From assembly GCF_947493595.1 (NCBI RefSeq), contig NZ_CANLRL010000002.1:372001-436000 (forward strand): a stretch of DNA of 64,000 nt, in the 5' to 3' direction. The notes under the pieces were generated by a model that saw nothing but the letters and a program-made list of their open reading frames with translations, had not been told where the DNA came from and did no database searches. Both the position numbers and the translations under genes were made by a program. This document shows positions 53,741 through 63,211 of this stretch, one piece after another. The DNA is from an uncultured Shimia sp. Its GTDB lineage: Bacteria > Pseudomonadota > Alphaproteobacteria > Rhodobacterales > Rhodobacteraceae. Position 1 is the first letter of the stretch. Each line of letters opens with the position of its first letter.

Positions 53741-55636
53741 TTAGGATTCACCCACAACAGAGAGGGCCGGAGTTTTGGGCGAAGTCAGTGCCGCAACTTC
53801 GGTTTCTTCGTTTTCCACGTAGCGTTGCAGGGTCGCGGTCAGCAGGGGGAGGTCGCGGGCCTCGATGGCGCGTCGGAGATCTTGCAGCGCGCTAGCAACT
53901 TGCAGCTCAGAAAGCATTTTTTCCTGCGCCCGCATGATCTTGGGGTGTGGCGTGGTCAACATGTCGCTGCCGATGAGCAGCTCTTCGTGCATTTTCTCGC
54001 CGGTTTGCAGCCCCGTGAAGCTGATTGCGATGTCGCCGCCGGGGTTGTCTTCATCGCGAATGGAATGGCCTGCGGCCTCAATCATCTTGCGGGCCATTTC
54101 ATAGATCGACACCGGCTCACCCATGTCCAAGACAAACACATCGCCGCCGCGGGAGAAGCTGCCCGCCAGCAGAACCAATCGCACGGCTTCGTCGATGGTC
54201 ATGAAGTAACGGGTGACCTCTGGATGGGTCACTGTCACTGGTCCGAGATCGCGGATTTGTTGCTGGAACAACGGGATCACCGAGCCGGAAGAGCCCAGAA
54301 CATTGCCAAAGCGCACCATGGAAAATTTGGTGTGCTCAGACCGTTTGGCGAGATCCTGGATGACAAGTTCCGCCATGCGTTTGGTGCTGCCCATCATCGA
54401 CGACGGGCGCACAGCTTTGTCAGTGGAGACCAAGATGAAACGATCCACGCGTGCCAGACGCGCCTCTTCGGCCAACACACGGGTGCCAATCACGTTGTTG
54501 CGCACGCCTTCAAAGGCGTTGGCTTCGACCAGGTTCACGTGCTTGTAAGCCGCGGCGTGGAACACCACCTCGATCTGATGCTTGATTAAGATTTCACGCA
54601 TCAGTTCCGGGTGTTCGATGCTGCCCAAAACGGCAGTCATGCGAAGACCTGGGTTTTCCTGTTTCAGCTCACTGGCAACTTTATAAAGCGCAAACTCGCT
54701 GTGATCGACCAGGACCAATTCTTTGGGGCGGCATCGGGCAATTTGCCGACAGAGTTCGCCGCCAATGGACCCACCGGCGCCTGTCACGAGGATCCGATGG
54801 TCGCGATAAGTGCCTTCGGTCTGGGGCAGCTCATTTTCCACAGCATCACGCCCAAGCAGGCTGTCGAGCTTAATAGGCGCCGCAGCGGTGACTTCTTCGC
54901 CGCGCAAAACAATGTCGGCAAAGGAGGGCAGGGCCAGCACTTCGCAGTTCAACCCAGACAGGCGTTTGCCAATCCGTAGCCGTACAGCTTGGTTGGCGGA
55001 GGGCATGGCGAGCACAACACGGTCAATTCGGTTGCGCCGCACGATAGAGGCGATGCGCTTTGGTGAGTGCACTTTCAGGCCTAAAATGGTGAGCTTTAAG
55101 AGGCCTGGATCGTCGTCAACAAATCCAAAGGCTTTGAACTCGTCATCGGTTTGCAGGGCGGCGGCCATTTGCTGACCGGTTTGCCCCGCGCCATAGATGA
55201 GCACCTGTTTGCGCGGCATTTGGGAGGCGTAGATCCGCTCGACGATGCGCAGCATGAGAAAGCGGCTGCCAACCGAGAGAAAGGCAAACAATGCGCCAAA
55301 TTCTACCATAGTTTCGACAGTGAAATACGACGGGCCAAAGACTTTGGTCACACCGTATCCAATGCCGGATACAACGACGGCAACCACCACCACCTTGGCA
55401 ACTTCGTCCATGCCAAAAGTGTTTAATTTTACACGGTTTAGGCCAAGGCCGTGCAAGGTAATGGCGCTAAGAGCGAGCACAATCGGAAGGTACCAGGCAA
55501 CGGTGGTCCAGGAAGTCGATTCGGTGGTGTTGGAAAAGGCCAAACAGAGCGCGAGCGCAGCGGCTGACAAGTCGACGAGCAAAAGCACGCACGCTTTCTG
55601 AAAATGCGTCAGATTGGATAGGACTTTGAAAAGCAT
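53741..55636 (-). CDS. CapD/FlaA1-type membrane-bound NDP-sugar 4,6-dehydratase/epimerase
   Basis: A 631-aa enzyme with four N-terminal transmembrane helices (about residues 15-130), a CoA-binding-like Rossmann domain (QVLIYGAGQTGQQMAAALQ) and a dehydratase domain starting HRILVTGAGGSIGGELCRQI (about 285). The SDR catalytic motif is SxM-K in DKAVRPSSMMGSTKRMAELV, where methionine replaces tyrosine, as is normal for PglF/WbpM-type enzymes. It makes a 4-keto-6-deoxy UDP-sugar for surface glycans. It is divergent from the Wza-type lipoprotein. Confidence 0.93.
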   Translation of the reverse strand: MLFKVLSNLTHFQKACVLLLVDLSAAALALCLAFSNTTESTSWTTVAWYLPIVLALSAITLHGLGLNRVKLNTFGMDEVAKVVVVAVVVSGIGYGVTKVFGPSYFTVETMVEFGALFAFLSVGSRFLMLRIVERIYASQMPRKQVLIYGAGQTGQQMAAALQTDDEFKAFGFVDDDPGLLKLTILGLKVHSPKRIASIVRRNRIDRVVLAMPSANQAVRLRIGKRLSGLNCEVLALPSFADIVLRGEEVTAAAPIKLDSLLGRDAVENELPQTEGTYRDHRILVTGAGGSIGGELCRQIARCRPKELVLVDHSEFALYKVASELKQENPGLRMTAVLGSIEHPELMREILIKHQIEVVFHAAAYKHVNLVEANAFEGVRNNVIGTRVLAEEARLARVDRFILVSTDKAVRPSSMMGSTKRMAELVIQDLAKRSEHTKFSMVRFGNVLGSSGSVIPLFQQQIRDLGPVTVTHPEVTRYFMTIDEAVRLVLLAGSFSRGGDVFVLDMGEPVSIYEMARKMIEAAGHSIRDEDNPGGDIAISFTGLQTGEKMHEELLIGSDMLTTPHPKIMRAQEKMLSELQVASALQDLRRAIEARDLPLLTATLQRYVENEETEVAALTSPKTPALSVVGES

Positions 55637-56007
55637 AATGTTTGCTCACAAATCGGGTCAAATAAGATCGTCTAAAAATACGTCTTGAGACTTCGCTCAA
55701 AAATGTGGGAGTTCTTCCCGGAGAGTATTTGTCGTGGGTCGTCTGGTTGCGCTGCTTTGGGGCAAACACAGATTGCTTATATTACAGGTTTTGAAAAATT
55801 TGAATTGGTTTCTAGTGCTTTTGTTAATAACTGCCGATCCTTTGATGAGCGTGCCCAAATTGGAGGCATATTGGCCTCTTGCACAAGAGGAAGCGTTGGT
55901 ACCTTCACCGACACGTCACGGAGTCAGACGGGACACAGTCTTGGTAAAAGTTAACAATCGGTGCTTGTTTTTGTGCGGAAACCGGTTCTAAAAGAGTGGA
56001 AAATTTT
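55637..56007. other. 371-bp AT-rich intergenic region between the dehydratase and the Wza-type gene
   Basis: Contains divergent promoter space for the two flanking genes and one weak ORF (55734-55991, listed separately). The base composition is lower in GC than flanking genes. No tRNA, repeat or clear terminator is seen. Confidence 0.5.
55734..55991 (+). CDS. Doubtful 85-residue ORF with a hydrophobic segment
   Basis: GTG 55734 has GGAGAG 8 bp upstream. The product starts MGRLVALLWGKHRLLILQVL, continues with a hydrophobic stretch (NWFLVLLLITADPLMSV) and then a basic tail. The stop lies 16 bp before the Wza-type ATG. The ribosome site and signal-like start favour a small membrane protein, but codon usage looks unlike its neighbours and the region is AT-rich, so it could be chance. 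Confidence 0.28.
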   Translation: MGRLVALLWGKHRLLILQVLKNLNWFLVLLLITADPLMSVPKLEAYWPLAQEEALVPSPTRHGVRRDTVLVKVNNRCLFLCGNRF

Positions 56008-57123
56008 ATGAGGCAAGTTATGGGGCACTTGAGTTTGAAGGCAGTATTGGCGCTGGCCATGCTTTCCATTGCTGCGTGCTCGCTACCGCGTGGTGGCCCT
56101 ATCGCGTCTGAACTCGTCGGCGAGTCTGCGGTGCCCGAAGATATCCAGGTCACAGAAGTTTCCCGAAAAAATGTCACCCAGATCGGTAAGTGGCCTGAGA
56201 CCGGCTGGCACGGCCATTACCATTGGTTTGCCCGCGCGCCGGGGCCGAAAAGCCGGGTCATCCAGACCGGCGATCGGGTCACGCTGACGGTTTGGGACAA
56301 TCAGGAAAACTCGCTGTTGCTTGGTCCGGCGGACCGGTCCGTGCCACTACGGCCAGTGGAGGTCACGGAAGCAGGCACGATTTTTGTGCCATACGTGAAT
56401 GATATTATGGTGGCCGGGCTAACGCCGTATCAGGCACGTGAAAAAATTCAGGGGCAGATGACACCGATTGCACCGTCCGCTCAGGTTCAGATTGATGTTA
56501 CGCCCGGACCGGCCAATTCGGTGGATGTCGTCACTGGTGTGGCGTCGCCCAGCCGGTTGCCGCTTTCGGATCGCAATGTTTCTATCCTGTCGGTAGTTGC
56601 GCAGTCCGGTGGAGTGAGTGAAAGCATAAAAAATCCGCTGGTGCGGTTGCAGCGTCAAGGAAAGTCTTACGAAATCCCACTGGATAGCCTGCTGAAAGAT
56701 CCAGCCAAGAACGTTATTATGCGCGGTGGCGATCAACTGATTGTTGAGGAAGAAGAGCGCTATTTTATAGCGGTAGGTTCTACCACCAAGGAAGAGCTGG
56801 TCTATTTCCACCAGGAGCACATTACCGCGCTTGAGGCGGTGTCTTTGTTGGGGGGCTTGAATGACGCCCGCGCCAACCCGCAGGGGCTATTTGTGTTGCG
56901 TCAGTATCCGGAGTCCGCCGTCCGTCAAGATGGGACAGGTCCATCGTCGCAGCACGTGATTTTCCGGTTTGATCTGACCAAGGCAGACGAGTTGTTTGGT
57001 GCCAAGAACTTTCATGTGCAGCCGGCAGATATCGTGGTTGCCAGTGAGTCGGCGGTGAAGCCAGCCCAGGCGGTGATTGCTTTGTTGGGTTCGATGTTTG
57101 CGATATCGAACGCATTTAACTAA
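56008..57123 (+). CDS. Polysaccharide export outer-membrane lipoprotein (Wza-type)
   Basis: A 371-aa lipoprotein (lipobox ALAMLSIAAC). It has a Poly_export domain (VIQTGDRVTLTVWDNQENSL, VEVTEAGTIFVPYVNDIMVA, GLTPYQAREKIQGQM) followed by SLBB-like segments (VDVVTGVASPSRLPLSDRNV, LSVVAQSGGVSES). It should form the outer-membrane exit channel for a surface polymer. ATG 56008 is preferred to the in-frame GTG 55996. No Wzc-type kinase is adjacent. A hairpin follows at 57124-57142. Confidence 0.9.
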   Translation: MRQVMGHLSLKAVLALAMLSIAACSLPRGGPIASELVGESAVPEDIQVTEVSRKNVTQIGKWPETGWHGHYHWFARAPGPKSRVIQTGDRVTLTVWDNQENSLLLGPADRSVPLRPVEVTEAGTIFVPYVNDIMVAGLTPYQAREKIQGQMTPIAPSAQVQIDVTPGPANSVDVVTGVASPSRLPLSDRNVSILSVVAQSGGVSESIKNPLVRLQRQGKSYEIPLDSLLKDPAKNVIMRGGDQLIVEEEERYFIAVGSTTKEELVYFHQEHITALEAVSLLGGLNDARANPQGLFVLRQYPESAVRQDGTGPSSQHVIFRFDLTKADELFGAKNFHVQPADIVVASESAVKPAQAVIALLGSMFAISNAFN

Positions 57124-57142
57124 TGCGGTTGTAAAAACCGCA
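57124..57142 (+). terminator. Stem-loop directly after the Wza-type gene, no U-tract
   Basis: TGCGGTT / AACCGCA 7-bp perfect stem with a GTAAA loop starting at the base after the stop codon. Without a T run it may be a 3' mRNA stabiliser or a weak terminator. Confidence 0.4.
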
Positions 57143-57321
57143 CGTTAGAAAGGCGACGTTGGCAAGACACGAACGGCTTGCTTTGTTTGTGTAGAAATGG
57201 ACGCAAAATCGTGTTATCGCCAAAAGTAATTTGAAACAGAATTTTCATCACTTAATCGATAGTTTGTAGGTTGGTGTCCAACTATGTGACGCCACAGCAC
57301 AGTGACCAGAGAGAGCGACTA

Positions 57322-58215
57322 ATGCAGCGTAAAGTTACCAAGGCCATTTTTCCTGTAGCGGGCATGGGGACCCGGTTTTTGCCGGCGACAAAATCAGTAC
57401 CCAAGGAAATCATGACATTGGTGGATCGTCCGCTGATCCAATATGCGATTGACGAAGCGCGTGAGGCGGGAATCACGGAATTCATCTTTGTAACCTCGCG
57501 CGGCAAAGGTGCGCTTGAGGACTATTTCGACTGTGCGCCCCAATTGGAGCAAACCCTACGCGAAAAAGGCAAGACCGAGCTGTTGGAGGCTGTGGAAGCC
57601 ACCAATATGGAAAGTGGTGCAATTGCTTATATTCGTCAGCACAAAGCCATGGGGCTTGGACATGCGGTGGCCTGTGCCAGCCGTTTGGTGGCGGATGAGC
57701 CATTTGCTGTGATCCTGCCGGATGATGTGATTGCCGGTGAAACTTCCTGTCTCAAGCAGATGGTGGATGCTTATCAGGAAACCGGTGGCTGCATGGTTGC
57801 GGCGATGGAAGTGCCGCCGGCAAAAGCCTCCTCCTATGGCGTGCTGGATGTGAAAGAAGACATGGGGGCGATGGTTTCTGTTAAGGGCATGGTGGAGAAA
57901 CCTGCACCAGGGACCGAGCCGTCCAATCTGGCGGTGATTGGCCGTTATATTTTGACGCCGGACATCTTCACCAACCTCAAAGGACAGGGTGAAGGCGCGG
58001 GCGGTGAGATCCAGCTGACCGATGCGATTGCCACCGAGATTGCCAAAGGTGAAAATGTGTTTGGCTATCGCTTCCAGGGACGCCGTTACGACTGTGGTTC
58101 CAAAGCGGGCTTCTTGCAGGCGACTGTGGCCTTTGCACTAGAGCGAGACGATCTGCGTGATGAGTTGTCCCAGTATCTTGAAGAGCTGGTGGTGGCGCGT
58201 CGCGCGGCGGAATAA
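57322..58215 (+). CDS. galU: UTP-glucose-1-phosphate uridylyltransferase
   Basis: Makes UDP-glucose from UTP and glucose-1-phosphate. It is 297 aa. KAIFPVAGMGTRFLPATKSV is the nucleotidyltransferase signature; ILPDDVIAGE and GRYILTPDIFTNL follow. ATG 57322 with GAGAGAGCG upstream is used; the upstream frame is shadow. It forms an operon with galE (23 bp gap) and supplies UDP-glucose for the glycosyltransferases downstream. Confidence 0.96.
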   Translation: MQRKVTKAIFPVAGMGTRFLPATKSVPKEIMTLVDRPLIQYAIDEAREAGITEFIFVTSRGKGALEDYFDCAPQLEQTLREKGKTELLEAVEATNMESGAIAYIRQHKAMGLGHAVACASRLVADEPFAVILPDDVIAGETSCLKQMVDAYQETGGCMVAAMEVPPAKASSYGVLDVKEDMGAMVSVKGMVEKPAPGTEPSNLAVIGRYILTPDIFTNLKGQGEGAGGEIQLTDAIATEIAKGENVFGYRFQGRRYDCGSKAGFLQATVAFALERDDLRDELSQYLEELVVARRAAE

Positions 58216-58238
58216 GACTCCCTGAAAGGACTACGATT

Positions 58239-59222
58239 GTGAACCACATAATCGTCACTGGCGGCGCGGGCTATATTGGCTCGCACGCCTGTAAAGCATT
58301 GGCCAATGCAGGTTTTATTCCTGTTACTTTCGACAACCTCGTGACCGGATGGGAAGATGCGGTGAAGTTTGGCCCGTTTGAGCAAGGGGACTTGCTTGAC
58401 CGTGGGCAACTGGATGCGATGTTTGCCAAATATGAACCGGTTGCGGTGATGCATTTTGCAGCATTGTCCCAGGTTGGCGAAAGCATGAAGGAGCCGGGCA
58501 AGTACTGGCGCAACAATGTGCAGGGCTCGCTGAATCTGATTGAAGCGACGGTGGATGCCGGCGTGCGCAACTTTGTGTTTTCCTCCACCTGTGCGACCTA
58601 TGGTGACCACGACAACGTGACCTTGGACGAGAGTGTCGAGCAATTGCCGATCAATGCTTATGGCGCGTCCAAGCGGGCCATTGAGGACATGTTGCGTGAC
58701 TTTGATGCGGCGTATGGGCTGCATTCCGTGATCTTCCGGTACTTCAATGTGGCGGGGGCGGATCCGGATGCCGAGGTTGGCGAGTTCCACCAGCCGGAAA
58801 CCCATTTGATCCCGCTTATGTTGGATGCGATTGACGGAAAACGCGATGCGCTGACCATTTTTGGCACCGATTACGACACGCCCGATGGCACCTGCATTCG
58901 TGACTACGTGCATGTCTGCGATCTTGTGGATGCCCATGTGCTTGGGTTGAAGCGTCTTTTGGATGGGCATGGCAGTCGCGTGTTCAATCTGGGCACCGGC
59001 ACCGGATTTTCCGTGCGTGAGGTGATTGACCAGTCGCGTGCGGTGACCAATCGCGAAGTGCCATACAATGAGGGTCCACGCCGTGCAGGGGATTGCACAA
59101 AGCTGGTCTCCGGCTCGACACGGGCCGAGAAAGAGCTAGGGTGGGAGCCGAAACGCTCCAAAATGGACCTGATGATTGCCGATGCATGGAGATGGCATCA
59201 GACCGGGTATTACGACAAGTAA
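58239..59222 (+). CDS. galE: UDP-glucose 4-epimerase
   Basis: Interconverts UDP-glucose and UDP-galactose. It is 327 aa. IIVTGGAGYIGSHACKALAN is the NAD loop; the catalytic serine is in FSSTCATYGD and the Y-x3-K in NAYGASKRAIEDM. GTG start at 58239 after AAAGGA. Direct product use is expected by the adjacent transferases. The next gene starts inside its 3' end or shortly after it. Confidence 0.95.
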   Translation: MNHIIVTGGAGYIGSHACKALANAGFIPVTFDNLVTGWEDAVKFGPFEQGDLLDRGQLDAMFAKYEPVAVMHFAALSQVGESMKEPGKYWRNNVQGSLNLIEATVDAGVRNFVFSSTCATYGDHDNVTLDESVEQLPINAYGASKRAIEDMLRDFDAAYGLHSVIFRYFNVAGADPDAEVGEFHQPETHLIPLMLDAIDGKRDALTIFGTDYDTPDGTCIRDYVHVCDLVDAHVLGLKRLLDGHGSRVFNLGTGTGFSVREVIDQSRAVTNREVPYNEGPRRAGDCTKLVSGSTRAEKELGWEPKRSKMDLMIADAWRWHQTGYYDK

Positions 59223-60453
59223 TCCTCCCGCTCGACTTCTGGAAATGACACGGGTGCTGGCCCTTTCGGGGCGGCGGCCGTCTGGCGTGGACCGAGTGTG
59301 TCTGGCGTATTTGCGTGCGCTTTTGGCGGATGGTGTACCGTGCTTTGGTTTGGTGCGCACCGGGCTGGGGTATGTGCTGCTGGATCGGGATGGCATGCAG
59401 GTTTGTCTGGACGCCATTGAGGGGCGGCGGGGGTGGCCGGCACCGGATTTTGTGTCCCGGATGCGGCACCGTGCAGACAGTCCGCGGCGGGTGCCGGACA
59501 CGCTGGCGCGACAGGTGGCGATAGCGCGGGCGCGCCCGAGGGTGTTGGCGCGCATTCTACGGCGGCATTTGCCCGAGGGCTGCGTTTACATCAATGTCGA
59601 TCAGACCACATTTACAACCCGTGTGGCACAGGCGGTGAAGAGCATTAAGGGCGGCAAGATCACCGTTTTTTTGCATGACACCATCCCGCTGGACCACCCG
59701 CAGTATCAGACGCCGCAATCTGTCCAAAAGCTGGCGGCCATTTTGAAGCGCTGTGCCAGTTATGCGGATTTGATCCTGACCAATTCACATGTGTCGGGCA
59801 GTGACATTGCTCGCCATATGTCGCCCTTGGGGTCCGTGCCTCCCGTTGAGGTTGCGCACCTTGGGGTGGAGCTCGATTTTTTCGAAAACGAGAACAATGA
59901 CGCCGATCCAAAGATTGAAGCGCCCTATTTCTTGCATGTGGGCACAATCGAGCCGCGCAAAAATATCGGCTTCTTGTTGGATCTTTGGGAAGGCCTTGCT
60001 GAGCGGTGGCCCGCATCGGATATCCCGCGTCTGGTGATTGCAGGGCGTCGTGGATGGGAAAGTCGGGACGTTCTGGAGCGTCTCGAATCAACACCGTTGA
60101 GAGACAGGTTTCTGTTGGAATTTAACGATTTAGATGACGCTGCGTTGCGTGATCTTGTTACCGGAGCGGCAGGGGTTCTGTTTCCAAGTTTTGCGGAGGG
60201 GTTTGGCCTACCACCGGTGGAAGCAGCGGCGATGGGGCGGCCAGTGGTGGCAAATACCCTCCCCGTTTTACGGGAAATTCTTGGGGATTATCCCATTTAC
60301 GCAAGCGTTTCAGATGTTTATCTATGGGAAACAATAATCAGGTCTCTGGCGACAGCACAGGCGGTGGCACAGGAGTCCGGATCGGGACCAGAAGCGTGCT
60401 TTTCTCCCCCTACCTGGGAGGGGCATTTCAACACGGTCTTAAGGGTCACGTGA
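59176..60453 (+). CDS. Family 1 (GT-B) glycosyltransferase
   Basis: Up to 425 aa. The conserved roseobacter-type N-terminus ARLLEMTRVLALSGRRPSG is encoded upstream of ATG 59245, so ATG 59176 (overlapping galE by 47 bp) or 59182 is more probable than 59245. The C-terminal Rossmann domain has YFLHVGTIEPRKNIGFLLDL, the donor loop and FPSFAEGFGLPPVEAAAMGR, the EX7E-type signature. It uses an NDP-sugar; the donor is unknown. Confidence 0.85.
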   Translation: MPMHGDGIRPGITTSNPPARLLEMTRVLALSGRRPSGVDRVCLAYLRALLADGVPCFGLVRTGLGYVLLDRDGMQVCLDAIEGRRGWPAPDFVSRMRHRADSPRRVPDTLARQVAIARARPRVLARILRRHLPEGCVYINVDQTTFTTRVAQAVKSIKGGKITVFLHDTIPLDHPQYQTPQSVQKLAAILKRCASYADLILTNSHVSGSDIARHMSPLGSVPPVEVAHLGVELDFFENENNDADPKIEAPYFLHVGTIEPRKNIGFLLDLWEGLAERWPASDIPRLVIAGRRGWESRDVLERLESTPLRDRFLLEFNDLDDAALRDLVTGAAGVLFPSFAEGFGLPPVEAAAMGRPVVANTLPVLREILGDYPIYASVSDVYLWETIIRSLATAQAVAQESGSGPEACFSPPTWEGHFNTVLRVT

Positions 60454-60501
60454 TAGATCCTGTGGTCGGACCTTCAGAGAATAGGAAAGGTTGAGACAGG
60501 G

Positions 60502-61512
60502 GTGAGCGCGCTGCAATCATATCGGCTTCGGATCAGACGCCGGCATCGCCTTGCGCGCGCCATCCGTAAGCGGCGTGAATTGCGCAGCATGGTGGACCGC
60601 ACGGCGCAGATCAAGTCGTCGGACTTGTTGGCATTTTCCACTCTGCGCAACGAGCATGTCCGGCTGCCGTATTTTCTCGATTACTACCGTAATAAGGGTA
60701 TCAACCACTTTCTCATTGTGGACAACGACAGCGATGACGGTTCGCTGGAGTATCTGATGGAGCAGCCGGATGTGTCTGTCTGGCACACCCGCAAGAGCTA
60801 TAAGAAATCCAAATTTGGCGTGGATTGGCTCAACTGGTTGCAGTTTCGCTATGGGCACAATCATTGGTGCCTGACCGTGGACCCCGATGAGTTCTTTATC
60901 TACCCGTTCTGTGACACGCGTCCGATTCGGGCGTTGACCGATTGGCTGGATGCGAGTTCGATCAAGTCGTTCAGCGCGATGTTGCTGGATATGTATCCGC
61001 GTGGACCAATCACCGAGCAGCCGTATCAGGCGGGGCAAGACCCTATGGAGATTGCCTGCTGGTTTGATGCGGGCAATTACACAATGACCAAGAACCCGCA
61101 GTACGGGAACCTTTGGATTCAAGGTGGGCCCCGGTCGCGGGTGTTCTTTCCAAATGAACCGGAATTGGCGCCTGCGCTAAACAAAATTCCGTTGGTGAAA
61201 TGGAACCGGCGCTATTGTTATGCCAGCTCGACCCATATGCTGCTGCCGCGTGGTTTGAACCAGGTTTATGACGAATGGGGCGGGGAGAAGGCTTCCGGCC
61301 TTCTGCTTCATGCGAAGTTCCTTGATACGTTTACCGCCAAGGCGGAAGAGGAGCTGGAGCGCAATCAGCACTACTCCGCCAGTGTGGAATACAAGGCATA
61401 TGCCGAGCGGCTGCGGGATGCGCCGGAGTTGTGGTGTAAATGGAGCGAGAAATACATCAATTGGCGCCAGCTTGAGATTCTGGGGCTCATGTCCAAGGGG
61501 AACTGGGCATGA
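60502..61512 (+). CDS. Family 2-like glycosyltransferase (Glyco_tranf_2_4 type)
   Basis: A 336-aa enzyme. LLAFSTLRNEHVRLPYFLDY and HFLIVDNDSDDGSLEYL open the fold, and LTVDPDEFFIYPF holds the metal-binding DxD-like acidic pair. Such proteins are common in marine roseobacter polysaccharide loci and lack a defined donor. GTG start at 60502 has a weak ribosome site. Its TGA overlaps the next ATG (ATGA). Confidence 0.85.
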   Translation: MSALQSYRLRIRRRHRLARAIRKRRELRSMVDRTAQIKSSDLLAFSTLRNEHVRLPYFLDYYRNKGINHFLIVDNDSDDGSLEYLMEQPDVSVWHTRKSYKKSKFGVDWLNWLQFRYGHNHWCLTVDPDEFFIYPFCDTRPIRALTDWLDASSIKSFSAMLLDMYPRGPITEQPYQAGQDPMEIACWFDAGNYTMTKNPQYGNLWIQGGPRSRVFFPNEPELAPALNKIPLVKWNRRYCYASSTHMLLPRGLNQVYDEWGGEKASGLLLHAKFLDTFTAKAEEELERNQHYSASVEYKAYAERLRDAPELWCKWSEKYINWRQLEILGLMSKGNWA

Positions 61513-63206
61513 GTGTGGGCATTCTCATGTTGGTGCACACCGCGTTTGACCGGGCGGAGCAAGTGGCGCGGCATTGGACCAAATATGGCTGTCCGGTGGT
61601 GATCCATGTGGATGCCTCAGTGAAGCCGAAGGTCCACAAGAAGTTTGTCAAAGCGTTGGAAGACGTGCCGGATGTGCGGTTTTGCAAGCGGCACAAATGT
61701 GAGTGGGGCAATTGGGGGTTGGTCGCGGCCAGCCAAGCCGCAGGGGAGACCATGCTGGCAGAGTTCCCGGAGGTGCGCCACATCTACCTGTCGTCTGGAT
61801 CCTGCTTGCCATTGCGGCCGGTGCAGGAGCTCAAAGACTATTTGGCGGCGCGGCCACGTACGGATTTTATCGAGAGTGCGACCACGGCGGATGTGCCCTG
61901 GACCGTGGGCGGCTTGGATGCGGAACGGTTTACGCTGCACTTCCCGTTTTCCTGGAAGAAGCACCGCTTCCTGTTTGACAAATGGGTGGATATTCAGCGG
62001 TTTTTGCGGGTGAAGCGCAAGATTCCAAACGGGGTTGTGCCACATATGGGCAGCCAGTGGTGGTGTCTGACACGCCAGACGTTATCTGCGATTTTGCAGG
62101 ATCCGGATCGCGACACGTTTGACAAGTATTTCAAGCGGGTGTGGATCCCGGATGAGAGCTATTTCCAAACCCTGTCACGGCTGTATTCGAGCAATATCGA
62201 AAGCCGGTCTCTGACGCTTTCGAAATTCGATTTCCAAGGTAAGCCGCATATTTTTTACGACGATCATTTGCAGCTCTTGCGGCGCTCAGATTGTTTTGTG
62301 GCCCGTAAGATCTGGCCACGTGCCAACAAGCTTTACAACGGATTTTTGCGCAGCCCCGAGGGGGCGATCAAGATGAGCGAGCCCAATCCGGCCAAGATCG
62401 ACCGGATTTTTGCCAAAGCGGTGGAGCGCCGGACCAAAGGGCGCACGGGCCTCTATATGCAAAGCCGGTTTCCAAATGAAGGTTGGGAAAACGGCATGAC
62501 CTTTGGGCGATATTCCGTTTTTCAGGGGTTCACGCAGCTTTTTGAGGACTTTGAGCCGTGGTTGGCGCGCGCGACAGGTGCACGGGTGCATGGGCATTTG
62601 TTTGCGCCAGAAGGTGCTGAGTTTGATGGGGGGCAGAAAGTGATCAATGGGGCGTTGAGTGACGCGCCAAAAAACCGCGATTACAACTCGATTGCCTTTT
62701 TGACCAGCTTGATCTGGAACACACGTGGTGAGCGCCAGTGTTTTCAGGTGGGGCCGCGTGACGAAGGGGCACCGGTGTGGTTCTTTGCCAAAGACCCCAA
62801 CGCGCAGGTGTCGGTGATCAGCGGTGCGTGGGCGATCCCGTTGTTCAAGTCGAACCTGAACTTTGCGGATATTCGCAAAGAGGCCGCGCGGCTTCAGAAA
62901 CTGGAAAATGACCAGTTGTTTGCGTTGCGCAGCCCCTATGCCAAGGCGCGGGTGCGTATTTGGACTTTGGCAGAGTTCATCGAAGCCCCCATGGAGCCGT
63001 TGCAGACCATTATTGACGAGATTGGCCCGGAAAAGGCCCGCCGCTTAGCTGAGGCGCCGACAATGACGGATTTGACCGGTTTTGGTCAGTTCCTGCAAAA
63101 CCTGAAAAACCAAGGCATGCACCCTTACCTGATGGGAGATTTCCCAGTATCTCAAGGTGAGGCGGATCAGAAGAAGCCGCCACGGAAACCCTATTTGGTG
63201 CAGTAA
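61509..63206 (+). CDS. GT14-like (core-2/I-branching type) glycosyltransferase
   Basis: A 565-aa protein. Residues 1-230 match bacterial beta-1,6-N-acetylglucosaminyltransferase-like enzymes (SVGILMLVHTAFDRAEQVAR, HIYLSSGSCLPLRPVQELKD, VPHMGSQWWCLTRQT, WIPDESYFQTLSRL). The remaining 300 residues form an extension found in roseobacters (DUF5928-type from memory) of unknown function. It lies between a GT2-like enzyme and a sulfotransferase, consistent with assembly of a branched or decorated glycan. Confidence 0.87.
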   Translation: MSVGILMLVHTAFDRAEQVARHWTKYGCPVVIHVDASVKPKVHKKFVKALEDVPDVRFCKRHKCEWGNWGLVAASQAAGETMLAEFPEVRHIYLSSGSCLPLRPVQELKDYLAARPRTDFIESATTADVPWTVGGLDAERFTLHFPFSWKKHRFLFDKWVDIQRFLRVKRKIPNGVVPHMGSQWWCLTRQTLSAILQDPDRDTFDKYFKRVWIPDESYFQTLSRLYSSNIESRSLTLSKFDFQGKPHIFYDDHLQLLRRSDCFVARKIWPRANKLYNGFLRSPEGAIKMSEPNPAKIDRIFAKAVERRTKGRTGLYMQSRFPNEGWENGMTFGRYSVFQGFTQLFEDFEPWLARATGARVHGHLFAPEGAEFDGGQKVINGALSDAPKNRDYNSIAFLTSLIWNTRGERQCFQVGPRDEGAPVWFFAKDPNAQVSVISGAWAIPLFKSNLNFADIRKEAARLQKLENDQLFALRSPYAKARVRIWTLAEFIEAPMEPLQTIIDEIGPEKARRLAEAPTMTDLTGFGQFLQNLKNQGMHPYLMGDFPVSQGEADQKKPPRKPYLVQ

Positions 63207-63211
63207 ATATT

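Noticed and set aside
55685-55954. 89-codon frame overlapping the intergenic ORF at 55734
   Set aside because: It overlaps in another frame, has a poorer ribosome site and no signal-like start; at most one of the two can be real.
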